Translations under genes and position numbers: made by a program
The notes under the pieces: model-generated
What the model was told of the DNA's origin: nothing
The model's database searches: none
Seen by the model: the letters and a program-made list of their open reading frames with translations, nothing else
In this document: positions 1 through 8,513 of the stretch, piece after piece
How the letters are laid out: every line of letters starts with the position of its first letter
How positions within the stretch are numbered: the first letter of the stretch is position 1
From: an uncultured bacterium
GTDB taxonomy: Bacteria > Vulcanimicrobiota > Xenobia > Xenobiales > Xenobiaceae
Direction: 5' to 3'
Length of the DNA: 25,291 bases
Assembly: GCA_934636825.1 (NCBI GenBank)
Contig: CAKUBG010000033.1
Location: 1 to 25,291, forward strand

Positions 1-96
1 TCTAGGTTACATTACTGTGGTAATTTGCCTAAAGCGCTTTTTTTATTGAGCCACCCCAAATTGCAACTTCATGCAATTCTGGGCCGGTATTTTAAT

Positions 97-951
97 TTAC
101 CATCCGGGAGGAGGGCCACCTGGTCCACCAGGACCACCGGGGCCAGGACCCCAAGGATCGCGGTGATGAGGACCACCAGGTCCTCCGGGACCATGATGGC
201 GTGGGCCACCGAAAGGATCGTGATGGCGCGGCGGGCCACCAAAAGGATCATGACGGTGATGAGGACCGCCTGGAGGTGGCGGCGGAGGGAAGCCTCCGAA
301 CAAGCCACCGCGTGGAGGAGGCGGTGGGAACAAGTCGCCGGGACGACCTCCGGGAGGGGCTGGGAAAGGACTGAACAAATTGGCGCTGACAGTTTTTTCA
401 GCAGCTTTAGAAGCAGCACTGGAAACTGCAGCGGCACCTAAACCAACTGCGGCTCCGCCGACAGCAGCTTTGCCTAAGTTGCTATATAAATTAGAAGCCT
501 CGGCACTACTGAAGCCGTTGTGTCTTTGAGCAGCTTGAGCTTGTTTGGCCATTTTATTCTTGTCGATGGTGCTGCCGACTTTAGAGCCGATACCGCCACC
601 TAAAATGGAGCCGAGCACGCTGCCACCCATCATACCTAAGGGGCCGCCCAACTTCATGCCGATGCTGGTGCCGAGCATGCCGCCGATACCTTGACCGACG
701 ATAGAGCCGGCAAAACCGCCCATGCCAAAACCGGCTGCGGGATTTTGAGTTCCGTCAATGGGAACGCAACTATCTAGGGCAGCAGCCATAATAGGCACGC
801 CAACCACAGCTCCGGCTAAGCCGGAGAGCCCCATCATTAGGGTCGCACCCATACCGGGGGCGAATATTGAACCAGGGCCTAGAGGGCCTCCGAAAGGACC
901 GGGGCCACCGAAGTGACCGGGACCTCCGAAAGGAATACCAGGAGTGAACAT
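97..951 (-). CDS. Gly/Pro/His-rich glycine-zipper protein of unknown function
   Basis: I do not recognise a named family. The 284-residue product starts with a Gly/Pro/Phe-rich stretch (about 1-30), then a hydrophobic Gly/Ala/Met segment (about 31-60) that could insert in a membrane. A long glycine-zipper region with repeated GxxxG-like spacing follows (about 70-128), then an Ala/Gly helix-like part (about 155-185). The tail (about 195-284) is rich in Pro, Gly and His, with repeats such as HHDPFGGP, and ends PPPGW. The middle resembles glycine-zipper membrane proteins in general, while the His-rich tail could bind metal or a surface; both are inferences. The start at 951 is chosen because GGAGG lies 7 nt upstream (959-963). 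An in-frame ATG at 996 would add 15 residues but has no ribosome binding site. It lies downstream of the pfa terminator, so it is probably transcribed separately. Amino acid bias makes homology-based naming unreliable. Confidence 0.72.
   Translation of the reverse strand: MFTPGIPFGGPGHFGGPGPFGGPLGPGSIFAPGMGATLMMGLSGLAGAVVGVPIMAAALDSCVPIDGTQNPAAGFGMGGFAGSIVGQGIGGMLGTSIGMKLGGPLGMMGGSVLGSILGGGIGSKVGSTIDKNKMAKQAQAAQRHNGFSSAEASNLYSNLGKAAVGGAAVGLGAAAVSSAASKAAEKTVSANLFSPFPAPPGGRPGDLFPPPPPRGGLFGGFPPPPPPGGPHHRHDPFGGPPRHHDPFGGPRHHGPGGPGGPHHRDPWGPGPGGPGGPGGPPPGW
203..252 (-). repeat. Two-copy 30-bp-period repeat encoding HDPFGGP units
   Basis: Two 20-base copies (203-222 and 233-252) differ at two positions and are spaced 30 bp apart. 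They encode the repeated His-Asp-Pro-Phe-Gly-Gly-Pro unit of the C-terminal tail. More diverged His/Gly/Pro codon runs flank them (about 160-285), which suggests growth of the tail by tandem duplication. Confidence 0.6.
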
Positions 952-958
952 ACTGGAA

Positions 959-963
959 CCTCC
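959..963 (-). promoter_or_regulatory. Shine-Dalgarno site deciding the start at 951
   Basis: GGAGG on the minus strand, 7 nt before the ATG at 951. It favours this start over the ATG at 996. A caution is that GGAGG also encodes Gly-Gly if the longer reading is used, so the match could be incidental. Confidence 0.55.
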
Positions 964-1052
964 GTTGAAAATGTCTCCGTCAATGATAGCATACATGACA
1001 AAAGTATGGAGCGCTTTAATGTGAACATTTTTGGCAAAATAACGCTTAATGC

Positions 1053-1111
1053 AAAAAAACTGCCCACCTAAGTTGTCGATACACTAAGTATTGAACTAGA
1101 ATGGGCAGTTT
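1053..1111 (-). terminator. Rho-independent terminator of the pfa operon
   Basis: On the minus strand a perfect 10-bp stem (AAACTGCCCA at 1102-1111 pairing with TGGGCAGTTT at 1057-1066) encloses a 35-nt loop with some internal pairing potential. A run of seven T (1053-1059) forms its trailing edge. It lies about 30 nt after the pfaC stop codon and so closes the three-gene operon. Confidence 0.8.
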
Positions 1112-1141
1112 ATTTTCATAAAAGAGTAGGCTTCAAGTATA

Positions 1142-4100
1142 TCAATTGGCCAAGAGAGCCAAACCGAAATCTTTCAGTTCATAAATAACTTTTCCATCAG
1201 CTTGCAAGAAACCGTCGGCTTTTATGTATGGACTGGGGCCTTGACCAATTTCTTTAATTTCTGCTCTGATAGTTGTTTCTTGGTTAGCTTGAATAACTTG
1301 ACCTCTATAGAGCCATTGATGAGTATCGTTAGGCAGTATAGCTGAGAAATGATGGCTGTCTTTTAAAGTGGGCCACAACTTCAAAGCAGCAGCTTTGAGA
1401 GCCTGAATAAAAGCTTCCAAACCTAAAGAACCAGGCATGACCGGATCTTGGAAGAAATGGGCTTTGAAGAACCATTCTTGAGGATCGATCTTCTTCTTGC
1501 CAATAACAGCACCTAAGTCGTAACGACCGCCATGGGGATACCAGACATACTCGTCTAGCATAAGCAAAGACTTACCGGGCATTTCCAAAGAGTGCTCTTG
1601 GGTGTTGGAACTGTCAGCAGGAGTTAAAGGAGCCAGCTTGGGCAAAATCTCCCAGGGCTCTTCTTGCTTAGGATACCAAATACGTTTTTCAGCTCCGCGT
1701 ACACCTACTTGATCGGCCAAGGCTTTTTCGGTAAAGAACCCAAACGTGGTTTTGCCTTCATAGATAGTGCGTCCTTGCTGACCGAGCCACATATCAAAGT
1801 CTTGAATGATCAGTCCGCCAGCCTCTGAAGATTTTGTCATGCGTACTTTTATAGTAACGGTACCTGTTTGAGGAGTAATCTCTTCATACAGACGTGAGGA
1901 GCCGCCCAAGTTGCGATAATGCAAATTCTCTTCACTGTGCATGGAAGAGCCAGCATAACTTGATACCCAGCCGCAAACTTGCAAAGCTATTTCATTGAGA
2001 ACACAGAAGGGCATATTTCCGGTGTGTCCAGCTTTAAAGTACCAAGCGTTGGCGGGAACATCGTATTGAGCTTCAACCCAACCTCCGGGCACGGCTTTGA
2101 GGAAAGGATGATCCGCGCTGACAATGCGGCTGACAAATTGGTAAGGCGGACCTGGCAAGCGAGCGATAAAACGCGAATCAAATTTGGCAAACTCAGGGCC
2201 AAAAGCCAAAGAAGGTTTACCTATGGCAAATTGCATAAATTGCTCTTCATTAAAGATGCCATGTTTAATAGGATCACCTAAATGTTGGGAAGACACGACT
2301 GCTTTGGCTTTGGGCTGACGAGAACGCCACAGTTCTTCCAACTCTTGTCCGGTTGTGCCGGTAAGTTGCATGGAAACATTTTCGAAGCCCACTACACGTT
2401 TATTGTCAGCGTACATAATGGCGTCGGCAATTACGTAGGGCTGTGGATTGTAGCCTATCTCCTTAATTTCTACTTGGTAGCGAACCGTTTTAGTAGTTTG
2501 CAAAACTGGACCGCGACATTTAAGCACAGCCTTAACGCCCATGACCGGTTCATAAGCAATTTTATCTTTTTCACCGACCCAACCCAAGCGAGCCAATAAG
2601 AAACGCAAGGCGTGAGCGCAGCACTCGTACATCAAGGTGCCTGGCATAACCATATCGTCGACAAAGTGACAAGTTAAGTACCAATCTTCAGGATGGACAT
2701 CGGCTTCAGCTACAACTTTGCCTAAGCCCCAACGTCCTCCGAAGGGATCGCACTCCGGAATGCGGTGAATTAAGCGCAATAAATTGGAAGAAGGCAAACT
2801 GACCGGATTTTTTAAAGCTAATCCGGCAAAGTCTTCACCAAAACAGGCTTCCAAATCTCCACGACGCAGAGCTTCAACTTGTTCAAAGTTGTAACTGCCG
2901 GCACTTAAGGGCACTAAGTCTTTCATATGAGGATCTTTTTTACCCTGTTTAGGACGCAAGTTCTCTTCTGTTAGAACTAGACCGCCATTATTGCGTATCT
3001 CTTGCTGAGTGAAGAAACCTGCACAACCATCACGCATAGTTAAGAAAATCTGGCCATTTATAGTGCCTTCGTATTCGAAGAAGAAGAGCCAAGTGTCGCC
3101 TTGGTTGATAAAGCGTTTAATGCGAATATCGTAATGGATAGTTTCGCCAGGTTGAGGCAAACCGCGGTGGAAAGTGACATTAGCATCTAAGAGACGATAA
3201 ACGCGTTTGCCTTGAGCTTTGAAGTCGATACCTAACCAACTGCAGAGGAAAAGATCGGCCTGCCCAGCTTCAACGGAAATAAAGACTGGAGCTCTGTTGC
3301 CATCTAAATACCACATACCAGGCACTACGTCATGTTCGGTGACTACGCGTCCTGAACCTAAAGAGAGCGGCTCTCCCTCTACAGAAATAATACGATCTAC
3401 AAGCATAAGCGGCTCGGCAGGCAAGCGTACGCGCGTAGAATAATTATCAATAGGAGCAAACTTCTCGCCTAAGACTTTGCCTATCTTACCTATGGCAAAT
3501 TCTAAACATTCATCCCTATCCAAAAATACTTTTTGGCCGGACGGAGCCAAAGAAGGCTTTCCTCCACAAACGTAGCCGTCAGAAGTGGTAAATTCAACGC
3601 CGTGAAGTTTGGTCGTATAGGTATGTGCGTCGTCGTGGTTGTCTGATTGAGACTGGGAAGCACCGGCTGCAGAAGAAGTATTGTCAAGAGAAGCTTCTTG
3701 AACAGTACTTGTTGTAGCGAAAATAGGTAAATGCTGAACTGCTTGGAGATTATTAGCCAAATTAAGCTCATTGGATAAAGCAGCGCCGGGAACAGTTGCT
3801 AATTGTTGAATTAAAACGCTCTGGCGGCTCATTAGAGAAGCTATGGCTTGGGAACTATCTTTGACAAATTCCAGCCATTTAGAGTGATTTTGCTGTGAAG
3901 ATTGAGAAACTTCTACTAAGACTTTTTCCAACTGTTGCATGGGTGTAGAAGGAACGGAAGTAATGCTGGCAGTGGATTGTGAAGCAGTGTTGGGAGTGGC
4001 TTGGTTATCCGCATTCATTTGATAAGCATCCGCAGAAATCGGAGCTTGATTGATAGATTGAGGAATACTCATATTAACAGTTCTTCTTTCCTCGTTGGAA

Positions 4101-7100
4101 ATGACGGGTATAGGTTCTTGAGGAACCGATACCTTTGCCACGGTTGTCTGGTAGTTCTGAGTAGAAATAACAGCTTTAGGAGAAGACAAACTCTCTGCTT
4201 TTTGCGAAGCCGATAAGTTAGCTTGGGCCAACTTGGGCATAGGCGGATCAAAAGCAGGTCTGCCTAAAGATATATCAATATTTTTGATTTTCTCATTACT
4301 TTGGTGCACAATGTTGGCTGGGAAAAGCTTACCTAAATCCGGACGCAATCCCTGGCTTATGGCTCCGGCTAGCAGACACTCTAAAGAAGCCAACTCTGCT
4401 TTGCCTCTATTGCTTAAACTTATAGCAAAATGAGGCTTGTCAGCTAAAATACTGTTAATCATACGGCTGCAAGCAGCGCCGGGGCCCATCTCCAAGAAGA
4501 TGCGCACTCCGTCTTGCCAAGCTTGGCGGATAGTTTTTGTATAATCAAAGCCAAAGCGGCCATGGGCCACAATGGAGTCAGCAATTTTTTCTGAAGTTAA
4601 ATTGTAAGAGCAATGGTAGTAGCCGCTATAAAAGTCTATACCTTGGGGAGGAGTGCAGGGAAGGTGGTGCATATTCCAATATTCTTGAGCTACCGGATCC
4701 AAGCAATCGCAATGCACTGTATCTACACCACTGACCAAAATAGCTTTAGTTTGTAATTTGGTACAGAGAGCATTGACAGCTTCGCGAGTGCCGCCTATAA
4801 CGCATTCATTGTCTGTATTGACAATTAGCAAGCGCACTTTAGAAATAGACTTCATAGCCTCTTTTACCTGAACGGCAGGGACTCTTATAAGGCCGACAGT
4901 CCATTCGAAGGGAGCACCGGAAGGAATATTCCAAGCCCGTCTGGCGGCTAGACACTGACCTGAAAGTTGTTTACGGAACAAGTCAGAATCTTCCATGCGC
5001 TTATACATTAAGTCGCGCTCGGGCCAAGCTCTAAGAGCAAATAGAGCTGCCGATTCTCCTAAGCTATAGCCTACAGCCGCTTGAGGCTCGATACCCAAAT
5101 AACGAATTATATCGGTAGAGAGCATGGCGAAGGTAACTTGGCTAAACATCATTTTGTGAGTGTCGGAAGCCAAGTTCTTAAGGGCGTCGTGTTGCCAGCC
5201 TTCCTCCCAGTTCAAACGGTAAGGCTGGTTCCAGCGAGCCATAAATTCGTCGGCCATATAAAGGTTTTCGCGATCAAAACGATCCATAAGCGCCGGGAAT
5301 TGCAAAGCCAATTCGCGTCCCAGGCCAAGGAAATTGGCTCCCGAACCGGGATAAACGAAAGCCACTTTGCCGTGCTCTGCCAAAGGTTCCGGGGTATAGA
5401 AAATAGAGTGATTGGCTAAAGCTTTGTCGGCGTAATTTTCCAAATGTTTCAAGGCCAACTTGAGACGGATTTGAAACTCATTCCAAGGCTCTTCGGCATT
5501 TAAGTCTATGACAAAGGCCATGGCCAATTTTTGCTTAGTATCTTGATGTTGCCACCAAGAAGCACCTAGCTTGAGCAAAGCTTCGGCTGCCGACGATCCG
5601 CTCTCTCTGAGGCTGTCGGCTTCTTGTTGCAATTCTTGCAATTTAGCTTCCAATTCTTGAGGCTGAGCTGCCAAGGAGGCAAAAATAACTGACTGGGCCG
5701 ACTCAACAGCTTCATTTTTGCTTATATAATCTTCGGCAGGCGCTTCTTCCAAAATTGAAGCACAAACATGGCCTGGGTAAGCCATACTAATCACAGCAGC
5801 GCAACGTGCACCTTCAGCGCGATTGCGGAACCAGAAGGACGGCTTCCTGTGAACGCACAGGCGACTGCTGGAACTTGTCTGTTCGGCAATAGGCTTAACA
5901 TATTCGGGAGTAGCGGGCAAAATATGCCTATCTAAACTTAAAGCCGTTTTAACTACGGAAGCCAAAGCCGAAGCCGCTCCACACCTACCAATTATGCTGC
6001 TGACCGAGCCGACAGAGAGAGGGAGGCTTCCTTTATCGATACTGCGACGCAATTGCTGCAAAACTTTGGCTTGATTCGGATCAGTCAGCAAGTTGCTATG
6101 GCTAAATTCTAAATAGCCGAGCTTTTCAGGCTCTATATCAGCTTGGAGGCAAGCTTGCTCCAAGGCTGTTTGTGCCGCTTGTTGTTCTCCGTTTCCATTT
6201 TGGCTATCTTCTGCTTGACCGAAACCTTTTACTAAACAGTAAATATGATCGTGATCGCGTCTGGCGTCGCTCAAACGCTTTAAGACTAAGCAACAAGCGC
6301 CTTCTCCGTAGTTGTCAGTTTGAGCGTCGAAATGGGAGTGAGCTTGGCGCACATCTCCTTGTAAATCGATAGCTCCCACCAAAGCTAGGTTCAAGTCGCC
6401 TCTTTGTAAAGCTTGCACGCCTAATTTTAAAGCTGTAAAGCCGGAAACTTCTTGGGCCGAAACTGTGAAAGAACATCCTCCGAACTGAAATTCGCGAGCG
6501 GCACGGCTGGCGGCAATGCTACCTAAAGCTCCCATAGTTCGGGTGGAGTCCAAAGATCGGGATATTTCATCTTTGAGTTCTTTAAGCCAGGACTCAGCTT
6601 CTTCGGCTGTTAAATCCAAAACTTTAGCCAACTGTTGGGCTTTCTTTTCCAATTGCCAACGCAAGTTAAAGTTGGTGGAATTTAAGTCTAAAGCTATACC
6701 TATAAAAGCTGCCGCCTCATTACGTCGCTCGCGAAGAGGTTGCTTAGCATCGGCCATGGCTTGAGAAGCCACATTTAATAATAACGATTGCTGAGGTAAG
6801 ATATTGGGAATATCCGTAGGCGGGATACGGAACTTACCCAAAGGTACAGACACTTTTTCAATATAGGCTTGTCTAGTATCTGATTTTGCGGTTTGGCTAT
6901 TGTATAAACCTTGCCAACGATTTTTAGGTAAATCAGTTAAAGCTGAAATTCCCTTAAAAATAGAATCTTTAAATTTATTGATATTGTCTAAAGAACCGAA
7001 ATGACAAGCTAAACCGATAACGGCTATACTCTCGGTATTGGGAGTGGAATTTGCTTGAGTAATATTCTTATCCGAACTTTGAGTAGAAGCATCTGAAGCA

Positions 7101-8473
7101 GACGGTGCATATTCTTCCACGATAAGGTGAGCGTTAATACCGCCAAAACCGAAGCCGCTGACAGCCGCGCGACGAGGACGGTTAGGATGTTTGGGCCAAG
7201 CGACTTCTTTGTTCTCTACGCGGAAATGGCTTTTAGCTAAAGGCAGGCTGGAAACTTCAAAATTGACCTGAGGAGTAATCAGATCGTTTTGCATATTGAG
7301 CAATACTCTGATTAGTCCAGCCGAGCCGGCAGCGGTAAGCAAATGGCCAATCATAGACTTAACAGAACGCAACTGGCATAAAGTGCCTTCAGGGGCGCCT
7401 TGCCAAAGTGTTTGCAAACTATCAAATTCTACTTTATCTCCTACAGGAGTGCCGGTACCGTGGCATTCGATTAAATCTATATCCCAAGGTTGTAAGCCGC
7501 AAGAGGCGTAAGCTTGGCGTAAACTGCGCACTTGGCCTTCGCTTGAGGGAGCTACTAAGCTGCCTTCAATATCATTTGACAGACCAACGCTTTTTATAAC
7601 GCCGTAAATTTTGTCTCCTTGAGCTATTGCATCTTCCAAACGCTTGAGGACTACTAAGCCGCAGCCTTCACCTACCATCAAGCCGTCAGCTTTTACGTCG
7701 AAAGGAGAACATGTACCGCTGGGGGAGAGAGCGCGTAAAGCTGAAAATCCCATTTGTGTATATAGACAATCGGGACGGGAAAGGCCTCCGGCCAACATAG
7801 CGTCTGCTCGATGGGCTCTCAACTCGTCGCAAGCTAAAGCAACAGCTACTAAAGAACTGGCACAAGCTGCGTCTAAAGTGTAACCGCCCAGGCCTAAGCC
7901 CAACTTTCCGGCGATCAACTGAGCTGGCAAACCTACCGGATTGGTGTTAATGGCAGTCGTTGGTGCGTCGGCTGGCAAAGCTTGACTGTCGGCGGGATGC
8001 ATATTTAAAACTGCGCTTTTGGTGGGAAAAGCGGAAGCCAGCTTGTGGCGCAAACGTTGCTCGAAGTCGTTGCCTAAAATGTTTTCGCTAAGAGCGGAGG
8101 TAGTATCGGTAGGCAAAGCGATGGCAGCCATCACTACGCCGGTACGCTCTCTATTTATATTTGAGCAATCCTTGAGCGCTTGTTTGGCTGTACTCAAGCT
8201 CAAGGTAAATACAGGATCGGTTCCCTCAGGCAAACCTTCTTCCTTCGGAGCAGGAAGATTGTGTAAATAATAACCACGCAGACAGCGCAAAGCGTCAGCC
8301 AAGGGAGCTTTGCTAAGATGCTTTTCCGCATTTATGGGCCAGCGATCTGCGCCTGGCTGTTCGGAAAGATCCTTTGCTTCTTTAAGGCGCTGCCAATATT
8401 CTTGGGCATTAGCGGCACCGGGGAAATGGAGTCCCAGGCCGACTATGGCTATATCTGTATTACGTGCTGCCAT
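1142..8473 (-). CDS. pfaC: PUFA synthase subunit PfaC-type, KS-CLF-AT-DH-DH (PfaB activity fused)
   Basis: This 2443-residue iterative synthase subunit acts in the cytoplasm with PfaA and PfaD. Domains in order: active ketosynthase (about 5-460, Cys204 in DAACASS, HGTGT, later a GH motif); chain length factor (about 480-915) with Gln-Glu at 674-675 where KS has Ala-Cys; acyltransferase (about 1035-1370, Ser1137 in GYSLGES); a Ser/Gln-rich linker with a helical segment near His1530; and two FabA-like double-hotdog dehydratases (about 1640-2050 and 2070-2440). The active halves carry HFVDDMVMPG (His1936) and HFFQDPVMPG (His2339). In Shewanella the AT is the separate PfaB; the fused layout is that of myxobacterial Pfa3, but the terminal AGPAT domain is absent. 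The start at 8473 (MAARNTDIAIVG) is preferred to an in-frame TTG at 8485, which abuts an AGG with no spacing. It lies 40 nt after the pfaA stop. A type I PKS for another lipid is the main alternative. Confidence 0.93.
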   Translation of the reverse strand: MAARNTDIAIVGLGLHFPGAANAQEYWQRLKEAKDLSEQPGADRWPINAEKHLSKAPLADALRCLRGYYLHNLPAPKEEGLPEGTDPVFTLSLSTAKQALKDCSNINRERTGVVMAAIALPTDTTSALSENILGNDFEQRLRHKLASAFPTKSAVLNMHPADSQALPADAPTTAINTNPVGLPAQLIAGKLGLGLGGYTLDAACASSLVAVALACDELRAHRADAMLAGGLSRPDCLYTQMGFSALRALSPSGTCSPFDVKADGLMVGEGCGLVVLKRLEDAIAQGDKIYGVIKSVGLSNDIEGSLVAPSSEGQVRSLRQAYASCGLQPWDIDLIECHGTGTPVGDKVEFDSLQTLWQGAPEGTLCQLRSVKSMIGHLLTAAGSAGLIRVLLNMQNDLITPQVNFEVSSLPLAKSHFRVENKEVAWPKHPNRPRRAAVSGFGFGGINAHLIVEEYAPSASDASTQSSDKNITQANSTPNTESIAVIGLACHFGSLDNINKFKDSIFKGISALTDLPKNRWQGLYNSQTAKSDTRQAYIEKVSVPLGKFRIPPTDIPNILPQQSLLLNVASQAMADAKQPLRERRNEAAAFIGIALDLNSTNFNLRWQLEKKAQQLAKVLDLTAEEAESWLKELKDEISRSLDSTRTMGALGSIAASRAAREFQFGGCSFTVSAQEVSGFTALKLGVQALQRGDLNLALVGAIDLQGDVRQAHSHFDAQTDNYGEGACCLVLKRLSDARRDHDHIYCLVKGFGQAEDSQNGNGEQQAAQTALEQACLQADIEPEKLGYLEFSHSNLLTDPNQAKVLQQLRRSIDKGSLPLSVGSVSSIIGRCGAASALASVVKTALSLDRHILPATPEYVKPIAEQTSSSSRLCVHRKPSFWFRNRAEGARCAAVISMAYPGHVCASILEEAPAEDYISKNEAVESAQSVIFASLAAQPQELEAKLQELQQEADSLRESGSSAAEALLKLGASWWQHQDTKQKLAMAFVIDLNAEEPWNEFQIRLKLALKHLENYADKALANHSIFYTPEPLAEHGKVAFVYPGSGANFLGLGRELALQFPALMDRFDRENLYMADEFMARWNQPYRLNWEEGWQHDALKNLASDTHKMMFSQVTFAMLSTDIIRYLGIEPQAAVGYSLGESAALFALRAWPERDLMYKRMEDSDLFRKQLSGQCLAARRAWNIPSGAPFEWTVGLIRVPAVQVKEAMKSISKVRLLIVNTDNECVIGGTREAVNALCTKLQTKAILVSGVDTVHCDCLDPVAQEYWNMHHLPCTPPQGIDFYSGYYHCSYNLTSEKIADSIVAHGRFGFDYTKTIRQAWQDGVRIFLEMGPGAACSRMINSILADKPHFAISLSNRGKAELASLECLLAGAISQGLRPDLGKLFPANIVHQSNEKIKNIDISLGRPAFDPPMPKLAQANLSASQKAESLSSPKAVISTQNYQTTVAKVSVPQEPIPVISNEERRTVNMSIPQSINQAPISADAYQMNADNQATPNTASQSTASITSVPSTPMQQLEKVLVEVSQSSQQNHSKWLEFVKDSSQAIASLMSRQSVLIQQLATVPGAALSNELNLANNLQAVQHLPIFATTSTVQEASLDNTSSAAGASQSQSDNHDDAHTYTTKLHGVEFTTSDGYVCGGKPSLAPSGQKVFLDRDECLEFAIGKIGKVLGEKFAPIDNYSTRVRLPAEPLMLVDRIISVEGEPLSLGSGRVVTEHDVVPGMWYLDGNRAPVFISVEAGQADLFLCSWLGIDFKAQGKRVYRLLDANVTFHRGLPQPGETIHYDIRIKRFINQGDTWLFFFEYEGTINGQIFLTMRDGCAGFFTQQEIRNNGGLVLTEENLRPKQGKKDPHMKDLVPLSAGSYNFEQVEALRRGDLEACFGEDFAGLALKNPVSLPSSNLLRLIHRIPECDPFGGRWGLGKVVAEADVHPEDWYLTCHFVDDMVMPGTLMYECCAHALRFLLARLGWVGEKDKIAYEPVMGVKAVLKCRGPVLQTTKTVRYQVEIKEIGYNPQPYVIADAIMYADNKRVVGFENVSMQLTGTTGQELEELWRSRQPKAKAVVSSQHLGDPIKHGIFNEEQFMQFAIGKPSLAFGPEFAKFDSRFIARLPGPPYQFVSRIVSADHPFLKAVPGGWVEAQYDVPANAWYFKAGHTGNMPFCVLNEIALQVCGWVSSYAGSSMHSEENLHYRNLGGSSRLYEEITPQTGTVTIKVRMTKSSEAGGLIIQDFDMWLGQQGRTIYEGKTTFGFFTEKALADQVGVRGAEKRIWYPKQEEPWEILPKLAPLTPADSSNTQEHSLEMPGKSLLMLDEYVWYPHGGRYDLGAVIGKKKIDPQEWFFKAHFFQDPVMPGSLGLEAFIQALKAAALKLWPTLKDSHHFSAILPNDTHQWLYRGQVIQANQETTIRAEIKEIGQGPSPYIKADGFLQADGKVIYELKDFGLALLAN

Positions 8474-8513
8474 TTTGTTTAACAACCTATATCTAAAAGC
8501 TCAAAATACTAAT

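Noticed and set aside
25..441. Open frame on the plus strand rich in Arg, Thr and Trp
   Set aside because: It lies opposite the Gly/Pro/His-rich gene; its Arg/Trp/Thr bias is the reverse reading of Gly/Pro/His codons, and it has no ribosome binding site or recognisable domain.
952..996. Longer start (ATG at 996) for the Gly/Pro/His-rich protein
   Set aside because: No Shine-Dalgarno sequence precedes it, while GGAGG sits 7 nt before the ATG at 951. The longer form is not excluded.
5081..5419. 112-codon plus-strand frame opposite the PfaC acyltransferase
   Set aside because: Antisense shadow of a strongly conserved domain, with no ribosome binding site or motif.
8474..8485. TTG start adding Met-Leu-Asn-Lys to PfaC
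   Set aside because: The only AGG directly abuts the TTG, and the ATG at 8473 begins the normal KS N-terminus.
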